Below are positions 44,329 to 55,870 of a stretch of 64,000 nucleotides of DNA, piece after piece. The DNA comes from Lepas anatifera. Its lineage: Eukaryota > Arthropoda > Thecostraca > Lepadidae. The stretch spans positions 228,895 to 292,894 of the forward strand of contig JAOTON010001029.1 in the NCBI GenBank assembly GCA_034440635.1, given 5' to 3'. Under the pieces are notes generated by a model, which did not search any database, was not told where the DNA came from, and saw only the letters and a list, made by a program, of their open reading frames with translations. The position numbers and the translations under genes were made by a program. Positions within the stretch are counted from its first letter, which is position 1. The number at the start of each line of letters is the position of its first letter.

Positions 44329-45355
44329 CCCTCGCCCCACCGGGAAGGGGCATCGATGCCCCCCTAAGGTTTTTCCGGGATAGCAGAAAAACGACGAGGC
44401 GCAGCACCGCGGTTGAGGGCTCTACCTCTCACTGCAACATTTTCCCATCATCCCTGAAATTTTTTACCCCGGGTCACCCAAGGTCAGGTCACCAGACGAG
44501 GTCAACCAAGGTCACCTCACTTCACCTTTAGAGCTCTGTAAGAGCTACATTTCAAACTCGATCGATTTGAAACTTCCTACACTTCATGACCCCTCCAGGG
44601 TCTACAAGGTGTATATCCGGGATTTTTCGATTTCGTGCCCTGAGGTCAGGTCACGAGGCGACCTCTCCCATTGGAAAAGCATGGGGAAAAGCTATTTCAT
44701 GATATAAAAGCCACAAAAATGATTGCAAATACTCAGACTGCTCAGAACAACGTTTTTGGACACCCTTTCACGGATCCCAGGGGTCATATTTGCCCTTTTA
44801 CTTTTCCAAGGTCATCCAAGGTCACCAGAGGTCAAAAACAGTATTTTGACAATAACTTTTGACCTAATTAAGCTAGAGCGGTGAAACAAACACCATCGTG
44901 TTTGTCCTGTCACTGGCTTTCATTTGATATACGGCAAGGTCACTTTTTGACCTTTCGTGACCTCAGGTCATATTAGGTCACGAGGTGACCTCTGGCGGTC
45001 AAACCACTTGCGGGAGGTCTTTACGTTCCACATAGCGGAAAAAGTACTGGCAATTTGCTATCAAATGTACTTTACCAGGCCTCAATAGCTCTAATGACAT
45101 AAGAGTTATGCCCAGTTTGCTTAATCATTGCATATTTGAGTGAAAATAGCCGATCTTGACCTAATTTGACCTCTGGAGGTCAAACCATTGACCTGAGCAC
45201 TAAAACATGCGAAGTAATTTCTTACTGAATTCACGCGAGCTTTCTATTGCACTTTGCAGATTTGCGCTAACGCCCATATTTTCGGAGTTAGAGGGGGGCC
45301 ATCGATGGCCCCCCGGTGGGGCGAAGGTGGCGCCGGACCCCCGGTGGGGCGCGGG
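44329..45355 (+). mobile_element. TTAA-flanked non-coding element, family B (1027 bp)
   Basis: Intact TTAA on both sides (44325-44328 and 45356-45359). The ends are CCCTCGCCCCACCGGG and CCCGGTGGGGCGCGGG. ATCGAT-centred palindromes lie just inside both ends. The module TTTTTCCGGGATAGCAGAAA is at the left, and the interior is dense in AGGTCA/TGACCT words. It is an inverted relative of 8800-9819, and most blocks can be matched by eye throughout. Confidence 0.9.
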
Positions 45356-45359
45356 TTAA

Positions 45360-46077
45360 GTTTCCTTAACTTTCCCGGCATAGGCGACCTCTTCAAGCTG
45401 TTGACAAAGCCTCATTGCCCTATTTGCGTCTTTCATGATGGCTGGTTTCATGCACTCGCTTACCGTCAGTCAAACTTTTATCACCATTCGTCCCAAGATA
45501 CCTTTCATTCGTCCAATGATGTTCGCGACTTCCCATGCAAATGTTGCTCCTGTGCTTTGCGTGTTTAAATCCCGTATTATCGGAGCCTGTCTGAGGACGC
45601 CCCTGTTAGTACGAAGGTCAGCTTGCGGTAGATCCTCCGCCGTGCCAATTACTTCTATTAACGACAAATGCTTGCTTGCTCTTGCAGTAGTCGCCATTTG
45701 TGGTCAAGACTCATGTGTGCAAAAACAACGTTTCCTTTCATTTAAAGGGCCAAAGACTTCTTCAGTTAAAAATATGTAAGACGAATCTTATTAACGTCAC
45801 CTAATGATATGGGAACAGCGCTGTGCAAGGAAAAACTGCCCCTCTGATACCAAGAAAAGCTGAAGTGTTCCCCATGATTTTAAATGGGAGATCAGCATTA
45901 TCAGAAAATCTTAAATGTCTTTAACTCTGAAAGCCTATCCAAATATACCTTTCGTATATAGTGTAGACATGAAATATGTAGTGCAGGCATGAAGTATCGC
46001 GTTTGAAAAGGCAGACGGAGCCAAGCAATACAGGAATACAACGATTGATAGGATAAAGAAGAAACTAACCAGAATTA
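45360..46077. other. No recognisable feature
   Basis: Frames on both strands at 45435-45779 overlap and show no motif. No repeats were seen. Confidence 0.35.
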
Positions 46078-46085
46078 CCCCGAAT

Positions 46086-46243
46086 CAGTGGCGGATCCAG
46101 AACCTAATTTCGGGAGAGGACTAGGAGGCTCGAGCCTCATCTGCTACTTCCTCGGAACAGCCTTCGGCTTTGCATTAACTATAGGCATTCAGACATTTCG
46201 GGGGGCTTCAGCCCTTCAGCCCGCCCCCTTGTATCCACCACTG
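46086..46243. mobile_element. 158-bp hAT-type MITE
   Basis: The left end is CAGTGGCGGATCCAGAACC and the right end is CCTTGTATCCACCACTG. The flanking octamers CCCCGAAT and CCCTTAAT match at 6 of 8 positions. It is related to 13005-13167 through the interior text CCTCGGAACAGC and CAGACATTTCGG. Confidence 0.75.
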
Positions 46244-46544
46244 CCCTTAATGATAGTTTTTTCATCTTCCACTTGATAATTCCAATTTTCAGCCCCGACA
46301 GGTGTTGGAGCATCGAAAATAACTCACGTCTCTGAGCTATGCTTGTGTAACATCACCTAAAAGACGCATTTGCGTGCCCACTTTCAGCACTCTTGCATGC
46401 CTATTTTGAAGTAAAAAAGCAAGACCTTAACTCCAATTGTATCTACATAAAATGGGCATAGCCATGTTTAGAAAGGTTTGACATAAGAAAAAAACAGGGT
46501 ACAGTTTTGATCTGTGACAATTTTTCAAATTCACTACTTCTCTG

Positions 46545-46907
46545 CCATGCCTATTGGGCATGGCAGGGAAGAGAGATACACTGTCTCTGTGGGTGATCAG
46601 GTAGAGCCGAGCACAGCAACAAAGGAGGAACAGGACGCTGTTGGGCAGATAGATGAGGTCGTGCGGGAAAGAAGAAAAAGAAGGTGGGACGCTGCTTAAA
46701 CGTCAAAAAAACGGTTAGGCCTGATGATACTAGAGAGCAGGGTAGTGGTGGGCGATAAGATAGAGTCTGGCGCGGTGGAGCAGATGGGAAAAGAGGACAC
46801 TGGCGAGCAGTCCGACAGGGCCGGGTAAAGCACAGGCAAACGGATGGCAGAGCTCGGGCTGGGGGTCAGATAGGGTGGTCAATATGGCGCTCGGGGCTCT
46901 GGTGGAA
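46545..46907. repeat. Degenerate 55-bp-type minisatellite, left segment
   Basis: Units such as GGGCGATAAGATAGAGTCTG, GGCGAGCAGTCCGACAGGGC and GGGGGTCAGATAGGG are diverged versions of the 55-bp unit at 55257. The array is broken at 46908 by the hAT-type foldback and resumes at 52732. Confidence 0.7.
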
Positions 46908-48159
46908 AGGTAGATCATTGACGGATCCAGGAGCAACTTTTGGAGGGGGCCAAACCCATTTTGGGAGGTACCCAGGGGGCACAGTGCAAAAAGCTGTCCG
47001 GCGTGTTGTAAAAGGTTTTTGCACAAAAATGAAATCCCTGAAGATTCAGGATCATGACCTTGGGTGGACAACCGATACAGCGCCTACTCGTTGTCCGCAG
47101 GAGGTGCATTTGTCAAAGGATGCACGCGCGAAATTGGCCCTTGCCTCTTGGACTTAAACGGCTTATAACTAAACTAAAAAACCGCTAGTGCCCAAAAAAT
47201 GTTCCAATTTTCAAGTTCAAAGTACACTGTGTCTACCCATGTCAGTTTCTGTATTCTGGTTTGTTCCTATCACGTCATTTTTGGCACGTGCAGCTAAGTA
47301 ATAGGGGTGTACGTCAACACCCCTTCTGGCTCAAAAACTATATCTTCGTATCAGTAAAACCAAGAGCCGTGAAACTTTGCACACATGTTGCTGAACATGT
47401 TCAGTATCATTGATCCAAAAATTGTCCAGCCACCTAGAAGAGTTAATGAGGTATGACGTCACATCTGAGCGCATGCAAATGCACTGTTTTCAAGCCACTT
47501 GGGGAACCTTCTCCAAGATGTTAGCTACTTGCTTCAGTGCAGGTAACAACTGATCGGATAAGGAAATAGTTCCAAATGGTATCTTCCTGATTGAAATCAA
47601 CCATTATTTTCCATATCGAATAGGAAATTGCGCAATGGGTGTCCTGCCCAATACTCCAGCACGTGCAACATCGCCTGAAGAACATCGTTACACCTCTTTC
47701 AGTTAAACTCAAGTAGATCAAACTCAATTCAATTAACAAACAAATGCCTTAAGCATTTTTAATTACATTTTAGCGGAGTGTTTCTGTAATTTCTATAATT
47801 TTTAAGCATGCATGATGAAGTAAAAGAATAAATGGTTTCTTGTAAATTTCAATGAAATCCCGACTTCTAGGCAATGGGAATATTTCTGTAACTTAAAATC
47901 CTGACGTGATACAGCCAAACGGTTTTGATTTTTGAAGCCAGCGTACCCAAATTAGTCTAAATCCCTTCACACATCTCCAGTAAAAAAAGTTGTTGTTCAG
48001 TGTTATCAGCAAATTGTCAGTCAGAGAAATAAATGGTATCCCTGATGTCAGAATCGGTATTTTAACGAAAAGAGCTGTCATTATGCTGAAAGGAAGCGTC
48101 ACTCTGATAATGAAGAAACAAGTAGATACACAAGTAAGTCAGCTTACAAAAGAAAGCTG

Positions 48160-49690
48160 ATCTGAGCCTCTCAAGTGGATGACGTGATTTCCTGAGCAGC
48201 TCTGGGGCCCTCAGCTGAGCTGGGCCCGCCGAGGCTGATGAGGGCCCCTGAGCTGGTATGGGGCTCCTGGGCTGATTAAATGCCTCCTGATTTGATCTGG
48301 TACCCCTGATCTGGTCAGGGACTACTGAGTTGATCCCTTGTCCCCTGAGCTGATAGGGTGCTCCCTGAGCTGACCTAGACCCCTGGTCTGGTCTAGGGGA
48401 TAGGAGCTGATCTGGGCCCTCGAGCTGATCGACCTGGTGCCCCCTGAGCAGATATGTTGCCCCTAAGCTGAAATAATGCACCCTGAGTCGATCTTGGGCC
48501 TCCTGAGCCATTATTGTGCCTCCTGAACCCATCTGATGCCCTCCGAGCTAGTCGGGTGCGGCCTGAGCTAATCAGGTGCCCTTTAAGCTGATCTGAGCCT
48601 CCTTGATTGATAAAGTGATATCCTGAGAATCTCTGGGGCCCTGAGCTGACCTGGGCCCACCGAGGCTGAGCAGGGCCCCTGAGCTGGTATGGGGCTCCTG
48701 AGCTGATCTAGGGCCCAAGAGCGGATCTGGGTGCTGGGTTACCCTGAGCTGGTATGTGGCTTGGGGTTACCCTGAGTTGGTCTGGGCGCTGAGCCTGTTA
48801 GAGTTCCTTAAGTTGGCCCAGGCCCCTTGAGGTGATCGGACGCTTTAAAGTGTTCGGGGGCTCATTGAGCTGGTTCAAGGCCCTACGAGCCTATCTTGGG
48901 CCCATTAAGCTAGTCTGATGTGCCCATCTCTGAAGGAAACTGGGCTAGTCGAGTCCCTGGGCAAAGCATGAGCTGCTCTGGGGAGCTCTAATCCACATCA
49001 GAGGTCCGTGAGCTGGTCTTGCATAGGCAGAGAATAAGAACACAAGGCCAACTCCCATAATCTCGTCAGGCCACTGAGCTAGTCTAGTCCCTGGAGGCAC
49101 AACTGGGGGCAGCTGCTCTGGAGGGCTCTGATCCGCACCAGGGGAGTCCTGAACTGGTCTTAAATAGATGGGGAATAAAAACACAATGCAAATGGGCCCA
49201 GATCAGCTCAGGGCCCCACAGCTTCTCAGCATATCACTTTATCAATCCAGGAGGTTCAGTTCAGCTTACATGGCACTTGATTAGCTCAGGGCGCACCCGA
49301 CAAGCTCGGAGGGCATCAGATGGGTTCAGGAGGCACAGTAATAGCCCAGAAGTCCCAAGATCGACTCAGGGTGCATTATTTCAGCTCAGGGGGCAATATA
49401 TATGCTCAAGGGGCACCAGCTCAATCAGCTCGGGGCCCAGATCAGCTCCTATCCCCAAGCCCAGAGCAGGGGCCTAGATCAGCTCAGGGAGCACCCTATC
49501 AGCTCAGGTAACAAGGGATCAGCTCAGTGGTCCCCGACCAGTTCAGGGGTACCAGATCAAGTCAGGAGGCACTTAATTAGCTCAGGAGCCCCATACCAGC
49601 TCAATGGCCCTCATCAGTCTCGGCGGGCCCAGCTCAGCTGAGGGCCCCAGAGCTGCTCAGGAAATCACGTCATCGACTCGAGAGGCTCAA
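48160..49690. repeat. GAGCTGATCTGG tandem array arranged as an inverted repeat
   Basis: 48160-49170 reads in the same direction as the array at 2690-4950, with recognisably the same order of diverged units (GGGCCCCTGAGCTGGTATGG, TGATTAAATGCCTCCTGA). 49195-49690 is the reverse complement of 48160-48660. The spacer text GGGGAATAAAAACACAATGC matches 5105-5140. This element and the 2425-5959 element therefore belong to one family. Confidence 0.85.
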
Positions 49691-49790
49691 ATCAGCTTTC
49701 TTTTGTGAGCTGACTTACTTGTGTATCTACTTGTTTCTTCATTATCAGAGAGACTCTTCCTTTCAGCATAATGGCAGCTCTTTTCGTTAA

Positions 49791-50773
49791 CACGCGCCCC
49801 GCTGGGGGGGCATTTTTCGCCCCCTTCCGTATCTCATTCCCCACGAAAGCTAAAGTAAAATTACGGGCGGCGTTCGAAAGCTCGTGACAAGACAAAGAGA
49901 TTGTATACGTAGAATTTCTATGTCAGGTCAATATTGAGGTCAGCATAGGTCAAAGAAGGCTCCATAGGCTTACAATAGAGCAGTGTACGTTTCGCTCTCT
50001 AGATCTGCCCTCAGGGAAGCTAGAGCAAATCTTTATGCATCATTGGATTTCTCCCATCGCGGCAAATTGAATGATGTATAATATGACCTTCCTAGGTAGA
50101 ATAGTGAAAATGACCTGACCTCAAGCTAGGTCAGGGTCACAGAGTGACCTAGTATGGTCATGTTGCATATCAATCGACTCCCCGTGACAATATAAGCACA
50201 ATGCAAGCAAAATGGGAGCTTTATCTCAATTCAGTAAGAAGTTATTGACAAAACAATCACTCTCTGCTCCCGTGACCTAATATGACCTTTGAGAGGTCAG
50301 ATGCTCAAAAACTCAAATTTATGGTCGATTTCGTGGTAAGAATAGACGGTTTGAGAATTTTCAGCTTTATCTATCCCGTATTTACTGAAAACGAGCCCAT
50401 TCTATTTTTCACCATATACTTATAATGGGTGACCAAAAAATTGACCCCACCTTAGGTCAATAATATCAAAATTCCGAGATACCAGATTCGTAGACCCTAA
50501 CGAATTTATCATATTGTAGAAGTTTCAAAGTGATCGGTTTGCTGATGTTCCCTGGGCGCCGCTTCAAACTCGTGATTTTAGGTTTTGAGGTCGGGTCACT
50601 TGACCCTGAATAGCTCATTGACCTTACATGACCATAACTAAAAAATTTGATCAAATGTGTGAAATTGATCAGGAATAAGGTACGGTAAGTTTCGTTGTTC
50701 TGCGTCTCTTTGTTTTTTAGCTATCTGAGGAAAACCAGGAGGGGATGAATTTCGCCCCCCAGCGGGGTGCGTG
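49791..50773 (-). mobile_element. TTAA-flanked non-coding element, family C, inserted in the foldback's right arm
   Basis: TTAA abuts both ends (49787-49790 and 50774-50777). The ends are CACGCGCCCCGCTGGGGGG and CCCCCCAGCGGGGTGCGTG, near-perfect inverted repeats. The interior carries AGGTCA/TGACCT words and a module like TTTTTTAGCTATCTGAGG near the right end. The equivalent place in the left arm (48062-48065) has a single, empty TTAA in otherwise matching sequence. This confirms a clean TTAA duplication on insertion. Confidence 0.95.
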
Positions 50774-50840
50774 TTAAAATATTGATTCTGACATCAGTGA
50801 TGCCACTTCTCTATCTGACTGACAATTTGCTGATAATGTG

Positions 50841-51797
50841 TCATCGCAGATTCTTCGAAAACGTCACCATGGTGAACCTTTGTGAATTTTGACCTTGTCT
50901 CCTGCTCAACGTAGCACAAATTTTCTGTACTATTATCTTGAAAAAATGGTGCGCCTAGAATATTCTGTATTCAAATCACTGCGAGTCCTTTTTTCACTTT
51001 TATCAGGTCCCGCAATGTATCATCTATTCAGCACCCAAAGTCTACCAGCAAACATACTGTTCCATCGCTTCAAATCCATTCTAAATTCGAGCTACTCGTG
51101 TACGACTGATACATCAACCCGGCGCACGTGGATTCACTGTTTTGCGGTACTTCATCAAAAACCCCATTCGAGATGGCCTTGAAGATAATTTATTTCGACG
51201 TTTCTAAGCCTAGCGCCTTAATTCAAAACTGACGAGATGTTCAATCTCGGCATTGTCCACTGGTGTCTTTCTCGTTTTTGTCAGTGATTCGACATTCGCA
51301 AGCTTCCCGCGCTATTTCTTTCGGTGATCTTTTTTATTTTTAGAAACAAAATCCAAAGTCGACCTTAGTCAGCGACAGAAGCATGCATGGTCTGACATTT
51401 GAATGTAAAATATCTTTGAATGTGGGCTGTGAAGGTCAACTGTGGATACTGATCTTTTGATCTCAACTCCTAATGTTTGGTGCTACAATTGAACAGACCG
51501 AGCAAACACGGGGGTACCCTGCGCTACCGTTCATACCAGGGAACATGTGCTCAGGGGCACAGTATACCTCTTCAGTTTTCAGACGGGAGCTGCAAGGCGG
51601 CACAGAATAACTACAGGTGAACTAAATTACTCCCAAACATCACTGCCATGAAGGGTACTGCAGTGTGATGCATTTTGCATGGGACCACGCATTTACATGT
51701 GCTTTGATGAATGACCATAACTTTTGCAATAATCAATATAGTCGTACAAAACTTTGTGTGAATATATCAAACATGTGCAGCATTACATCTGCAAAAT
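50841..51797. other. Right-half-specific block of the foldback
   Basis: About 950 bp with no counterpart in the left half. An open frame at 50889-51182 shows no recognised motif. It could be captured flanking DNA or an insertion whose ends are no longer visible. Confidence 0.4.
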
Positions 51798-52731
51798 TTA
51801 GTGTTTGTTAACTGAATTGAGTTTGATCTACTTGAGTTTAACTGAAAGGGGTGTAACGATGTCCTTCAGGCGATGTTGCACGTGCTGGAGTATTGGGCAA
51901 GACACCCATTGCGCAATTTCCTATTCAATATGGAAAATAATGGTTGATTTCAATCAGGAAGATACCATTTGGAACTATTTGCTTATCCGATCAGTGGTTA
52001 CCTGCACTGAAGCACGTAGCTAACATCTTGGAGAAAGTTCCCCAAGTGGCTTGAAAACAGTGCATTTGCATGCGCTCAGATATGACGTCATACCTCATTA
52101 ACTTTTCTAGGTGGCTAGACAATTTTTGGATCAATGATACTGAACATGTTCCGCAACATGTGTGCAGTTTCACGGCTCTTGGTTTTACCGATACGAAGAT
52201 GAAGGTTTTGAGCCGGAAGGGGTGGTGACGTACACCCCTATTACTTAGCTGCACGTTCCAAAAATGACGTGATAGGAACAAACCAGAATACAGAAACTGA
52301 CATGGGTAGACACAGTGTACTTTGAAATTGAAAATTAGAACATTTTTTGGGGCACTAGCGGTTTTTTTTAGTTTAGTTATAAGCCGTTTAAGTCCAAGAG
52401 GCAAGGGCCGATTTTGCGCGTGCATCCTTTGACAAATGCACCTCCTGCGGACAACGAGTAGGTGCTGTATCGGTTGTCCACCCAAGGTCATGATCCTGAA
52501 TCTTCATGGATTTCATTTCTGTGCAACAACCTTTTTCAACACGCCGGACAGCTTTTTGCACTTTGCCCCTGGGGAAGGGGGGCTAAATTGAGAAAGAATC
52601 GCGAGAACGTGGTATTTTTTAAAGAAAAAACGACTACAATTTTGTCCTTTTGAGGGGGCCAAAAGACACAATTTTAGGCTTTGGAGGGGCCATGACCCCT
52701 TTGCCCCCCCTGGATCGCCAGTGAGGTGGAT

Positions 52732-53035
52732 AGGGCCAGGAAGGATCGACAAATAAGGAGGGCTATGGCATTGATGGGAAGCCAAATAAGATCGGGCTGG
52801 TCTCTGTTGGGCAGCCAGATAGGGCTGGACAGTACAGTAACGAGGGAAGGCAGGATATTGGTGGGTCTGCAGATGGGACTAGGAAAGGAAGAGAAAGAAG
52901 GTGCAACAATGGCGAGCAGTCAGATATGATCAGACAGGGCAGAGAAGAAGGGACGGCGGGCACTGACGAGCTGTCAGATACGGCCGAGCAAGGCAGAGAA
53001 GAAGAGAGGGAAGAACAGAGAAAAGGAACGGCAGG
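52732..53035. repeat. 55-bp-type minisatellite, middle segment
   Basis: Diverged units (GGGCAGCCAGATAGGGCTGG, GGCGAGCAGTCAGATATGAT, GAGCTGTCAGATACGGCCGA) spaced about 55-60 bp. It continues the array interrupted at 46908. Confidence 0.8.
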
Positions 53036-53221
53036 CAGTGGCGGATCCAGTGGGGGGGCATAAAAAAGGCACATGCCCCCAAACGAAAAAAACTCGGGGA
53101 AAAACTATGTTTTGCCCCCAAGCGGTCGACCTCCTTTAAGACTCCTTTTTAGTTTAAAGGCAAGCTTTTGGCGCTTCAACTTTCAACTTCAAACAGAACC
53201 AGTTAAGTTCAGTGTAAATAT
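53036..53221. mobile_element. hAT-A element, left part (continues at 55083-55256)
   Basis: It starts CAGTGGCGGATCCAGTGGG and runs in reverse orientation to 36215-35814: CGACCTCCTTTAAGACTCCT, TTGGCGCTTCAACTTTCAAC. It is cut at 53221 by another element and continues at 55083 with ATTGGGTCTTGGATAGGGAA, matching the next part of the intact copy. The far end is lost near 55256, where the minisatellite resumes. Confidence 0.85.
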
Positions 53222-53385
53222 CAGTGGCGGCGGATAAAGGGGGGAAAGGGGGGCAGTTGCCCTCAAAATTATCAGAGGGGGCCCTGGAAAGATACGCAAT
53301 TTTAGCTTGGTTCTTTTCTGAAAGTTCATGAACGACCTCACTGAGCCCACAACAGTTTCTCGGTTTGGACAGTGTCCGAGCTTTA

Positions 53386-54290
53386 TCTCAGGGGCCCTGA
53401 GCTTGGGCTTGGGGACCTTCTAGCTTGGCCTTTAGGGCCCCCAAGCTTAGCCTAAAGGGCCCCCCGAGCCTGGTCTCAGGGGGCCCAGAACTTGGTCTAA
53501 ACAGCCCCGAGCCTGATATCAGGGCCCTCACTCTGTCTCAGGGGCCACCGAGCTATTCCCTCGCCCCCCCCGAGCTTCGTCTCAGGGACCCCCTAGCTTG
53601 ACCTACGGGGCCCCCAAGGCTGGTCTCAAGGCATACAAACTTAGCCTTAAGAGATCCCCCTCGAGCTCAGTCTCAGGGGCCCCGAGATTGTCTAAGGGGG
53701 CCCCGAGCTTGGTCTAAGGGGCCCTCCAAGCTTAGTCTCAGGGGGCTCCCGAACGTGACCTCATGGGGTTCCGATATTGGTCTCAGGGCCCCCCAAGATT
53801 GGTATAAGGGGGCTTCCCAGATTGGTCTAAGGGGCCCCGAGATTGGTTTAAAGGGACCTTTAGCTTGGTTTCAGGGGCCTCCAAGCTTGGTTTCAGAGGC
53901 CGCCAAGCTTGGTCTCAGGGGCTCCCGAGCTTGGTCTCAGGGCCCCCTGAGCTTGGGCTCGGGGGCATTCGAGCTTGATCTCTAAGAGCCCCCAAGCTTG
54001 GTCTCAGAGGGCCCCCGAGCTGTGTCTTAGGGCTCGAGCCTGGTCTCGGAGGCCTCCGAGATTGGTCTAAGGGGCTCCCGAGATTGGTCTTAGGGAGCCT
54101 TGAGCTTGGTTTCAGGGGCCTCCAAGCTTTGCTTCAGAGGCCCCCAAACTTGGTCTCAGGGGCTCCGAGCTTGGTCTCAGGGGCCCTGAGCTTGGGCCCG
54201 GGAGCCTTCGAGCTTGATCTCTAGGAGCCCCCAAGCTCCGTCTCAAGGAGCCCCGAGCTGTGTCTCAGGGCCCCGATCTTGGTCTTGTGT
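53386..54290. repeat. Degenerate GAGCTTGGTCTCAGGGGCCC tandem array
   Basis: The word GAGCTTGGTCTCAGGGGCCC recurs about every 25-28 bp with diverged copies (AGATTGGTCTAAGGGG, AAGCTTGGTTTCAGGG). In style it parallels the GAGCTGATCTGG array of the other hAT elements, but the sequence differs. Larger-scale repetition is visible between about 53840-54010 and 54080-54240. Confidence 0.85.
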
Positions 54291-54550
54291 GTGCTCAAGT
54301 CAGTGTGCCTGTCATTTGCGTTTTTTTCTTTGCCGATATGGACGACAGCATCAAAGCGCCCCCAGTTCTCATTCTGCAAGAGACGGAATGTTCCGAAAAA
54401 ATACTCGTGAGAATATAATAATTCGTGTTACCTACATTGTTTTATTATGTAGATGCATACGAACAAACAACGTTCATTTTTTAAAAGAAGAACTATTTGC
54501 CTCGGAAGGCCGTCTTTGTACTGTTATTATAATTTTGCTAACTTCCTAAC

Positions 54551-54795
54551 GTGACGCTAGAGCTTAAAGCTTTGACGTTCAATGCCCGAGGCTTATGTGA
54601 ACCTATAAAACGCAGACCCATATTTCGACATCTACATGTTAAATACGTTGCTCATTTTGCTGTACTACAGGAAACATATTTCAGCTTAGAATCCGAGATC
54701 CTGTGGAAAATGGAATGGGAAGGCAAAAAAATTTTTACACGGGCCAACTAATCAACAGGGAGGAATAGCTATTTTTGTACTTGGCCAAATAAAAC
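54551..54795 (+). pseudogene. LINE apurinic-type endonuclease N-terminal fragment
   Basis: The forward frame starting at 54551 reads LTFNARGLCEPIKRRPIFRH followed by FAVLQETY and IWKMEW-type text (here LWKMEWEGKK). N-x-R-G-L near the start and LQETY are the two metal- and DNA-binding landmarks at the N-terminus of LINE APE endonuclease domains. The frame breaks near 54751 and GGIAIFVL continues in another frame, so it is frameshifted. It ends soon after, without catalytic D/H motifs or RT. It is carried inside the hAT-B element. Confidence 0.75.
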
Positions 54796-54822
54796 TTTTA
54801 TTTACCATTTGTGACGCTTATG

Positions 54823-54958
54823 CAGGAGCGGAAGCAGTATTCTGCTAGGGAGTGGCTGAGCTTTGAAAAATGGCGAAAAATGGGAATAGGGCGCAAAATG
54901 GCGAAAATGGGGCAAAGGGGAGGCTGAAGTCCCCTCAGAGCCCCTGGATCCGCCCCTG
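54823..54958. mobile_element. 136-bp hAT-type MITE (hAT-C) nested in hAT-B
   Basis: The left end is CAGGAGCGGAAGCAG and the right end is CCTGGATCCGCCCCTG. CGCTTATG abuts both ends (54815-54822 and 54959-54966), a perfect 8-bp duplication. The interior has repeated GGCGAAAAATGG words. It is the innermost and therefore youngest insertion of the stack. Confidence 0.85.
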
Positions 54959-55082
54959 CGCTTATGCCTCTGACCTCAGGCAGCAAGTCCTAACCAATCT
55001 ATTGCAGTTTTTAGGGGGAGGGGCCCTTGCTGCCGAGGGGGCCCCCTGGAAAAATTCTTGCCGAGAGCATCCGCCGCCACTG

Positions 55083-55256
55083 GTAAATATTGGGTCTTGG
55101 ATAGGGAAAAATGTATATTGAGCCCATATTTTTCACCCGGCCTTGTTTTTTCTGTTCTTCGACTCAAATATATCAAATTTTACCTGTTAAGTCTTATTTT
55201 TGTAGGACAATTTTTCACTGCGTGACGTTTTTTTTACTTTTCGATTTTTGTTTGCC
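55083..55256. mobile_element. hAT-A element, right part
   Basis: It continues the element begun at 53036 directly after the hAT-B target duplication. GGATAGGGAAAAATGTAT and CACTGCGTGACGTTTTTTTT match 36015-35880 in reverse orientation. The terminal CCGCCACTG is missing, so the original target duplication cannot be read. Confidence 0.8.
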
Positions 55257-55870
55257 GGACAGAGCAAACAAACATATCTGACAGCAGATACAGGTACGGT
55301 CGGACAGGGCAGAACAGAAAGGAGGGCATGGCACTAGTGGTCAGTCAGATACGGCCGGACAGAGCAGAACAGAAAGGAGGGCATGGCACTACTGGTCAGT
55401 CAGATACGGCCGGACAGAGCAGAACAGAAAGGAGGGCATGGCACTAGTGGTCAGTCAGATACGGCCGGACAGAGCAGAACAGAAAGGAGGGCATGGCACT
55501 AGTGGTCAGTCAGATACGGCCGGTCAGAGTAGAACAGAAAGGAGGGCATGGCACTACTGGTCAGTCAGATACGGCCGGACAGGGAAGAGCAGAAGGAACG
55601 GCAGGGCGCTGGTGGGCAATCATATATCTGCTGGACATGGCAGAGAAGAAGGGAGGGCAAGACACAAGTGGGCAGTCAAATACGCCCGGACAGGGTAGAC
55701 AAGAATTATGGACATGACACTAGAGGGCGGTCAGATACGCCCGGACAGGGTAGACAATAATGGACAGGACACATGTTGGCGGTCAAATACGCCCGGAGAG
55801 GGCAGAGGAGAAGGGAGGGCAGGGCACTGGTGGACAGCCAGATACGGCCGGACAAGCAGAACAAATGTGC
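55257..55870. repeat. 55-bp minisatellite, near-identical units
   Basis: The unit is AGCAGAACAGAAAGGAGGGC followed by ATGGCACTAGTGGTCAGTCA and GATACGGCCGGACAG. About five units at 55315-55575 are almost identical; units further right diverge. Recent homogenisation is therefore confined to the left part. Three overlapping frames are open, as expected for a stop-free repeat. Confidence 0.95.

Larger units (their letters stand above)
46916..52723. mobile_element. 5.8-kb hAT-type foldback element with 8-bp target duplication
   Basis: The left end is CATTGACGGATCCAGGAGC and the right end is CCCCCCTGGATCGCCAGTG. The flanking octamers are AGGTAGAT (46908-46915) and AGGTGGAT (52724-52731), one mismatch. 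The two halves are inverted copies in two blocks: outer arms 46916-47742 with about 51798-52723, and inner arms about 47996-48660 with 49195-50840. Between outer and inner blocks the halves differ (250 bp of unrelated sequence left, 950 bp right). The spacer 48661-49194 continues the GAGCTGATCTGG array. No transposase is visible. Confidence 0.8.
53222..55082. mobile_element. hAT-B element (1.86 kb) nested in hAT-A, perfect 8-bp target duplication
   Basis: The left end is CAGTGGCGGCGGATAAAGG and the right end is CATCCGCCGCCACTG. GTAAATAT abuts both sides (53214-53221 and 55083-55090). The cargo is a tandem array (53386-54290), a LINE endonuclease fragment (54551-54795) and a further hAT MITE (54823-54958). 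No transposase is visible. Confidence 0.9.
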
